NCBI RefSeq assembly: GCF_964332355.1
Contig: NZ_OZ201293.1
Location: forward strand, 2,046,001-2,110,000
DNA length: 64,000 nt
DNA from: Imbroritus primus
Lineage (GTDB): Bacteria > Pseudomonadota > Gammaproteobacteria > Burkholderiales > Burkholderiaceae
Reading direction: 5' to 3'
Shown: positions 59,418 through 64,000 of the stretch, one piece after another
Layout of the letters: every line of letters begins with the position of its first letter
Numbering within the stretch: position 1 is the first letter of the stretch
Translations under genes and position numbers: made by a program
The notes under the pieces: model-generated
Database searches by the model: none
Seen by the model: the letters and a program-made list of their open reading frames with translations, nothing else
Told to the model about the DNA's origin: nothing

Positions 59418-60331
59418 TGCAGGCGCCCTCTCCCGACGACCTGGGCAGCACGGCCCAGCAGGCCTTCCTGTGGGCCTGCATGCTCGACGTGATGGTCAGC
59501 AAGCCCGGCAATGTCAGCCTGCAGAGCGCCGGCCACGGTATGACGGCCGCATTGTTTATCGCCAGCGCCAAGGCGTCGGGCCCCGCCATCGCCGCACCTG
59601 GCGAAACGGTGGGCAGCCGCATCGAACGTGCGGTCCGCCTGACGCGGGCCGTGGCGCACTGCAACACCAATCTTGGCATCCTGCTGCTTTGCGCACCGCT
59701 GGCCGCGGCACTGGAACGGCCGGCGCTGGCGACGGCGGGCCTGCCCGGCATCGGCGCGTTGCGGCAAGCGGTGGAACAGGTGCTCGCAGACCTCACTGTG
59801 GCGGATGCCGAGGCTGCCTACCGGGCCATCGCCCATGCCAGCCCGGGTGGCCTTGGCGATGCGCCGGAACAGGACGTCGCCGCAGTACCGACCGTCGACC
59901 TGCGCACTGCCATGCGCATGGCAGCCATGCGCGATACCATCGCCCGGCAGTACGCCCACGGCTTCGCCGACCTGTTCGACCTGGGCCTGCCGGCCTTTCA
60001 TGCGGCCATGCAGCGCCATGCCAGTCCGGCGCGCAGCCTGCACACGGCGGTGCTGGAAACGTATCTTGCCTGGCTGGGGCGTTTTCCCGACTCGCATATC
60101 GTCCGCAAGCACGGCCTCGATGTCGCACAAAGTGTCACGGAACAGGCACGCGACCTCAAAAAGCGTTGCAACGATGGGAATGGCCCCGATCTCCACCTGC
60201 TGGCGGAATGGGACCGTTCGCTCAAGGCGCGCGGCATCAATCCCGGTACCAGCGCAGACCTGACCGTGGCTACAGCGATGATTGCGGCCCTCGTGAGCCC
60301 GGCACTATGCGCGATCCAGCCGGTTCCCTGA
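59414..60331 (+). CDS. CitG/MdcB-like triphosphoribosyl-dephospho-CoA synthase family protein
   Basis: A 305-aa all-helical protein of the CitG family. The motif SKPGNVSLQSAGHGM near residues 27-41 and THCNTNLGI-like AHCNTNLGILLL are typical. CitG itself makes the prosthetic-group precursor of citrate lyase from ATP and dephospho-CoA, but no citrate or malonate decarboxylase genes are here. The family has a distinct branch in H4MPT clusters, so it probably transfers a ribose-phosphate unit in cofactor synthesis. That is inference. The start overlaps the previous stop (ATGA). Confidence 0.8.
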   Translation: MMQAPSPDDLGSTAQQAFLWACMLDVMVSKPGNVSLQSAGHGMTAALFIASAKASGPAIAAPGETVGSRIERAVRLTRAVAHCNTNLGILLLCAPLAAALERPALATAGLPGIGALRQAVEQVLADLTVADAEAAYRAIAHASPGGLGDAPEQDVAAVPTVDLRTAMRMAAMRDTIARQYAHGFADLFDLGLPAFHAAMQRHASPARSLHTAVLETYLAWLGRFPDSHIVRKHGLDVAQSVTEQARDLKKRCNDGNGPDLHLLAEWDRSLKARGINPGTSADLTVATAMIAALVSPALCAIQPVP

Positions 60332-60433
60332 GGGCAAAACCGGTCCGGCAGCGGGGTCTGGCATGGAAAGTGTTAGTGAAGATGTGACGCATCGCGTCCC
60401 ATTTTGCATCCAACATTTTCGGGAGACGTACAC

Positions 60434-60946
60434 ATGGCAAAGATCAATCGAGTAATGGTCGGCGAGTCGCTGGTCGGAGACGGCAACGAAGTCGCGCACA
60501 TCGACCTGCTGATCGGACCTCGTGGTTCGGCAGTTGAAACCGCCTTTTGTAATGCCCTGGTGAACAACAAGGACGGTTTCACTTCGCTGCTGGCTGTGGT
60601 CGCCCCCAACCTGCTCGCCAAGCCGAACACCGTCATGTTCAACAAGGTGACCATCAAGGGCGCCAAGCAAGCCGTGCAGATGTTCGGCCCGGCCCAGCGC
60701 GCCGTCGCCATGGCAGTGGCTGACAGCGTCGAGGACGGCACCATCCCGGCCGACGAAGCCGACGACCTGTTCATCTGCGTCGGCGTGTTCATCCACTGGC
60801 TCGCCGAAGACGACGCCAAGATCCAGGACTACAACTACAAGGCCACCCGCGAAGCTATCCAGCGCGCCGTGTCCGGTTCGCCGACGGCCAAGGAAGTGGT
60901 TGGCAAGAAGGGTTCGGCCGACCATCCGTTCCAGGCTCACGCCTAA
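60434..60946 (+). CDS. fae: Formaldehyde-activating enzyme
   Basis: Condenses formaldehyde with tetrahydromethanopterin to give methylene-H4MPT and so protects the cell from formaldehyde. The 170-aa protein begins MAKINRVMVGESLVGDGNEVAHIDL and contains the conserved His22, thought to be the acid catalyst. A GGGAGA ribosome site precedes the ATG, in line with high expression. The 102-bp gap upstream includes TGGCATG-GAAA-GTGTT (60359-60374), a sigma-54-like sequence in which the essential GC reads GT, so a separate promoter is possible. Confidence 0.96.
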   Translation: MAKINRVMVGESLVGDGNEVAHIDLLIGPRGSAVETAFCNALVNNKDGFTSLLAVVAPNLLAKPNTVMFNKVTIKGAKQAVQMFGPAQRAVAMAVADSVEDGTIPADEADDLFICVGVFIHWLAEDDAKIQDYNYKATREAIQRAVSGSPTAKEVVGKKGSADHPFQAHA

Positions 60947-60960
60947 GACGGAAGCAGCGA

Positions 60961-61013
60961 AGTCGGCCGCCATTCCGGGCCGACTGGTTCATTGGACGCC
61001 GGTGGCGTTCAAT
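60961..61013. other. Two hairpins between convergent fae and FolB-like genes
   Basis: AGTCGGCC/GGCCGACT (60961-60968 with 60978-60985) is a perfect 8-bp stem, and a second near-perfect stem with a 3-base loop follows at 60991-61013. Neither has a T-run, but being between convergent genes they may serve as weak two-way terminators. An 11-bp tandem repeat (GCATGCCTCAT twice, about 61060-61081) follows. Confidence 0.45.
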
Positions 61014-61088
61014 GGATCGGCATGCGGCGTGGAGAACCGTGCCGCGTGCCGCACTGAAGCATGCCTCATGCATGCCTCATCAGGCAGC

Positions 61089-61613
61089 TCAGGATGGCAC
61101 CATGCCGTGTCCCATCCAATCCAGCAGCGATCCACCCTGCCGCGCCACGGACCGGCGGCGCTCGATGGCGACGCCCACGGCATCCACATCCTCGAATTTC
61201 TTCGGCTTGACCACCACGACCCGCACCCAGTGCGCGCCAAAATCGTCCAGCACCATGCTCGCAATCCGTTCGGCAAAGGCTTCCAGCAATTGCAGGCGAT
61301 GCGTCTGCATCAACTCGCGCAATCCCTCGCGAATCTGCCCGTAGTGGATTGTGTCGCCGATCTGGTCCGTGCTGCAGGCCACGCTACGCGGGAGGCCGGC
61401 CGTCACGTCGATGCGCAGCGGCTGTGGCTGGTCGAGTTCGCACGGGTCGATGCCGATGATGGTTTGGCCTTCGAAGCCCTGCACGAAGATGAGGTCCATC
61501 TGGGCAGCATCGGCCGGAATCGCGCCGAGCGCGAGGCCGGCCTGCGTGCCGCTGGCGTGGCCCGGGAATGCCCCTGCCGCCCCCGCGGGTACCGTGAAGT
61601 CGTCTCGTCTCAT
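61089..61613 (-). CDS. Dihydroneopterin aldolase-like (FolB-family) protein
   Basis: A 174-aa FolB-like protein. The last 120 residues follow the family pattern (LQLLEAFAERIASMVLDDF, then VVVVKPKKFEDVDAVGVAIERRR), while about 45 extra residues precede it. FolB normally makes 6-hydroxymethyl-dihydropterin for folate. A copy in an H4MPT cluster may act on the methanopterin branch, which is inference. It lies on the opposite strand, between fae and the flavoprotein gene. The ATG has CAGGAGC at good spacing. Confidence 0.78.
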   Translation of the reverse strand: MRRDDFTVPAGAAGAFPGHASGTQAGLALGAIPADAAQMDLIFVQGFEGQTIIGIDPCELDQPQPLRIDVTAGLPRSVACSTDQIGDTIHYGQIREGLRELMQTHRLQLLEAFAERIASMVLDDFGAHWVRVVVVKPKKFEDVDAVGVAIERRRSVARQGGSLLDWMGHGMVPS

Positions 61614-62096
61614 TGCCTGCTCCTGGTCTCTGGCCCATGGCCCCGGCGGTCCCATCGACCGCACATGGCGGGAGGCGACGCAAAAAACAGGCCACCGCCA
61701 TGCGCCGTCCCTGCTCCATGCCGTACTCCGTGCTCGGCTTCATGCGATCGCGCCCGACCCTTGCGCTACAATGGGTTCAAAACCGCCGTCTTCCGCGCGC
61801 AGGGCGCGCCGCGACGGCCATACCGAGAAGACCGGATGCGTACCGGCGTGGCACACAGTGTTGCAGTGACGACACAGGACGTGCCCGGCCATCGCTTCCG
61901 GCGGGAGACCCTGGCTCGCTGCCACCATGCCGTGATGGCGTAATGGCGTGGGCATGAACCGTGCATCAGGCTGCTGACGGCCACCGCTGGCCCCAACACC
62001 GGCCCGGAACCTGGCCCGACGCATCGCCAATGCACGTCCACCGTTGATTTGCCGTACCTGCCGATACACCTGACACACCTGCCGACCGGATCCATT
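61614..62096. other. 483-bp divergent intergenic region
   Basis: This gap separates the FolB-like gene from the flavoprotein gene and must hold both promoters. TACAAT at 61767-61772 lacks a -35. TGGCAC-N6-TTGC (61849-61864) resembles a sigma-54 promoter but the GG-to-GC spacing is 11 and not 10. I find no open frame here with a ribosome site and codon use that would support a gene. Confidence 0.5.
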
Positions 62097-62741
62097 TTGA
62101 CGTCTCCGCTTCACCCTCTCGCCGACTCCGCACGGACCGGCATCCTGCCCGACAGCGACGAAGCGCTCAATCCACCTGTGGATGGCGGGCCGCGCTTTGC
62201 CTGGTCGATCACCGGTTCCGGCCATTTCCTCGAGGAATCGCTGGAACTGGCGCGTGCCCTGCCCAATGTCGACCTCTTCCTGTCGCGCGCCGGCGAGGAG
62301 GTGCTGGCGCTCTATGACATCCGCCTCGAGACGTTGCGCCAGCACTTCCGTGTGTTCCGCGACAAGACCGCCAGCGCGGTGCCGGTCGGCATGCTGTATT
62401 CGCACCACTACCACACCGCGGTGATCGCACCGGCCACCAGCAACACCGTCGCCAAGTGTGCCTTCGGCCTGTCCGACACGCTGCCGACCAATATCTTTGC
62501 GCAAGCCGGCAAACTGGGCATTCCCGGCATCGTGTTCGCCTGCGACACCGAACCGGTGGTGGTGACACGCAGCCCGCACGGCTGGGTCAAGCTGCATCCG
62601 CGCAATATCGAACTGGAAAATGTCGAGCGCCTGCGCGCCCTGGACCACTGCCGCGTGGCATGTTCGGTCGAGGCGCTGCGCGCCGCGCTCGATCTCCGTC
62701 TGCAGGAGCTTTCGCTGGCATGGAACACATCGTCTTCCTGA
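62097..62741 (+). CDS. Flavoprotein of the H4MPT cluster (archaeal-flavoprotein/DmrB-like)
   Basis: About 214 aa. The fold starts FAWSITGSGHFLEESLELA and contains VIAPATSNTVAKCAFGLSDTLPTNIFAQAGK, the flavin-binding pattern of the phosphopantothenoylcysteine decarboxylase-like flavoproteins. A subgroup in H4MPT clusters is related to AfpA and dihydromethanopterin reductase DmrB, so it may reduce the pterin. The start is unsure: TTG 62097 gives a longer N-terminus, while GTG 62178 would begin just before the fold; neither has a good ribosome site and there is no ATG. It overlaps the next gene by 22 bp. Confidence 0.78.
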   Translation: MTSPLHPLADSARTGILPDSDEALNPPVDGGPRFAWSITGSGHFLEESLELARALPNVDLFLSRAGEEVLALYDIRLETLRQHFRVFRDKTASAVPVGMLYSHHYHTAVIAPATSNTVAKCAFGLSDTLPTNIFAQAGKLGIPGIVFACDTEPVVVTRSPHGWVKLHPRNIELENVERLRALDHCRVACSVEALRAALDLRLQELSLAWNTSSS

Positions 62742-64000
62742 CCGGCCGGCTGGCGGAAAAGGGCCTGCACCGCGTGCTCGAAAGCATGGCGCCGGCACCC
62801 TTCACCTGGGAGGTGCGCGAGATTGGCGTGCAGGTGGCCGCGCTGATGACCGCGGAACTCGTGCGCCGCCGCGTGGCCGCACCCGTGCAGGCCGACCGCA
62901 TCATCGTGCCGGGCCGCTGCCGCGGCGACCTCGACATGCTCAGCGCGCACTACGGCCTGCCGGTGGAACGCGGGCCGGACGAGCTGAAAGACCTGCCGCG
63001 CTTCTTTAACCAGAAGGCCAAGCCGATGGACCTGTCGCAACAGGACATCCTGATCTTCGCCGAGATCGTCGATGCGCCACAGCTCGACATTCCGGCCATC
63101 TGCGCGCGGGCGCGCCAGCATGTCGCCGACGGTGCGGACGTGATCGACATCGGCTGCCTGCCTGCCACGCCGTTTCCGCATCTCGAGGACACGGTGCGTG
63201 CGCTCAAGGCGGAAGGCTTCACTGTCAGCGTCGATTCGATGAATACCGACGAGCTGGTGCGTGGCGGCAAGGCCGGCGCGGACTACCTGCTCAGCCTTTC
63301 CGTCGATACGCTGTGGATCGCCGATGAGGTCGATTCGATCCCCATCCTCGTGCCACGCGAGCCTGCCGACGAGGCCTCGCTATATGCCGCCGTCGATGCC
63401 ATGGAACAGCGCGACCGACCGTATTTTGCCGACTCCATCCTCGATCCGATTCCGTTCGGCCTGTTGTCCTCACTGGGCCGCTACGAGCGCTTGCGCGCAC
63501 GTTATCCAGATGCCCCGATCCTCCTGGGCGTCGGCAACGTCACCGAACTCACCGAAGCGGACACCGCCGGCATCAACGCCGTGCTGTTTGGCATCGCCGT
63601 CGAGATGCGCGCCGGCGCGGTGCTGACCACGCAGGTCAGCCCGCACGCGCGGCGCGCCATCCGCGAGGCCGACGTGGCGCGCCGCATGATGTTCGCTGCG
63701 CGCGAGCACCGCATGCTGCCCAAGGGCATCAGCGATGACCTGATGGCCTTGCACGAGAAAGATCCGTTTCCCGACACGCCGGCCGACATCGCCGAAACGG
63801 CCGCAGCCATCCGCGACCCCAACTTCCGCGTGCAGATCGCACCCGACGGCATCCACGTCTACAACCGCGACGGCCATCACGTGGCGGCCGACCCGTTCAC
63901 GCTGTGGCCGCAACTCAAGCTGGAGCACGACGGCAACCATGCCTTCTACATGGGTGTGGAACTGGCACGCGCGGAAATCGCCTGGCAGCTCGGCAAGCGC
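62720..64000 (+). CDS. DUF6513 protein related to dihydropteroate synthase (partial, cut by window end)
   Basis: 427 residues are visible and the frame is open at the window end. It begins MEHIVFLTGRLAEKGLHRVLE. The middle has a dihydropteroate-synthase-like barrel (ADVIDIGCLPATPFPHLEDTVRALKAEGFTVSVDSMN and PILLGVGNVTELTEAD). DUF6513 proteins are a constant part of bacterial H4MPT clusters; by analogy they could join the pterin to the ribofuranosyl aminobenzene unit, which is inference. The start has CAGGAG and lies inside the previous gene, so translation is coupled. Confidence 0.83.
   Translation, partial: MEHIVFLTGRLAEKGLHRVLESMAPAPFTWEVREIGVQVAALMTAELVRRRVAAPVQADRIIVPGRCRGDLDMLSAHYGLPVERGPDELKDLPRFFNQKAKPMDLSQQDILIFAEIVDAPQLDIPAICARARQHVADGADVIDIGCLPATPFPHLEDTVRALKAEGFTVSVDSMNTDELVRGGKAGADYLLSLSVDTLWIADEVDSIPILVPREPADEASLYAAVDAMEQRDRPYFADSILDPIPFGLLSSLGRYERLRARYPDAPILLGVGNVTELTEADTAGINAVLFGIAVEMRAGAVLTTQVSPHARRAIREADVARRMMFAAREHRMLPKGISDDLMALHEKDPFPDTPADIAETAAAIRDPNFRVQIAPDGIHVYNRDGHHVAADPFTLWPQLKLEHDGNHAFYMGVELARAEIAWQLGKR

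Noticed and set aside
1..64000. tRNA, rRNA, CRISPR arrays, insertion sequences, prophage or attachment sites
   Set aside because: I looked for transposase or integrase motifs, tRNA-like arms and regular spaced repeats and saw none.

Overview
The window is about 64 kb of GC-rich DNA with tightly packed genes and no RNA genes, insertion sequences or CRISPR arrays that I can see. The housekeeping gene set (polA, thrB with a DUF2782 neighbour, hemF-nadD-rsfS-rlmH-maf-rng) and several protein families (BPSS1780-type membrane protein, a zinc alcohol dehydrogenase close to the Cupriavidus enzyme as I remember it) point to a betaproteobacterium of the Burkholderiales, probably near Cupriavidus/Ralstonia. 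That placement is from recalled family resemblance, not from a search.

Layout. 1-5.2 kb: end of a type II NADH dehydrogenase, polA, and a divergent LOG-family gene. 5.3-8.5 kb: DUF2782 protein, homoserine kinase, a membrane protein, then a yybP-ykoY-type manganese riboswitch in front of a GDT1/UPF0016 cation transporter. 8.5-17.5 kb: HerA-like ATPase, yebC, purD, and a hemF-nadD-rsfS-rlmH-maf-rng run. 17.7-24 kb: alcohol dehydrogenase, a GGDEF-EAL enzyme, ahpC-ahpF, a DUF2939 protein. 24-37.5 kb: msbA, a glycosyltransferase, dnaE, a DMT transporter with two small genes (one encodes only 36 residues), a NarX/NarL-like two-component system, and a PAS-GGDEF protein with a decayed EAL domain.

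37.5-64 kb is a methylated-amine and formaldehyde-oxidation region and is the most interesting part. A ten-gene minus-strand operon (49.8 to 37.5 kb) encodes a GcvT-like protein (DmmD), the three subunits of heme-dependent dimethylamine monooxygenase (DmmA, B, C), trimethylamine dehydrogenase, a membrane Fe-S protein that probably passes electrons from ETF to the quinone pool, a variant-leucine-rich-repeat protein of unknown function, EtfB, EtfA and a TorF-type porin. Next to it are two paralogous sigma-54 activators, one without a sensor domain. Beyond them lies the tetrahydromethanopterin (H4MPT) C1 pathway: pterin carbinolamine dehydratase, beta-RFAP synthase, MtdB, two ATP-grasp proteins, Mch, a CitG-like protein, Fae, a FolB-like protein, a flavoprotein and a DUF6513 protein cut by the window end. 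A good sigma-54 promoter precedes the beta-RFAP synthase gene.

Together the genes suggest this route: trimethylamine is demethylated to dimethylamine and formaldehyde, dimethylamine is oxidised to monomethylamine and formaldehyde, and the formaldehyde is captured by Fae onto H4MPT and oxidised by MtdB and Mch. Electrons from trimethylamine pass through ETF to the membrane. The last H4MPT step (formyltransferase/hydrolase) and monomethylamine oxidation are not in the window.
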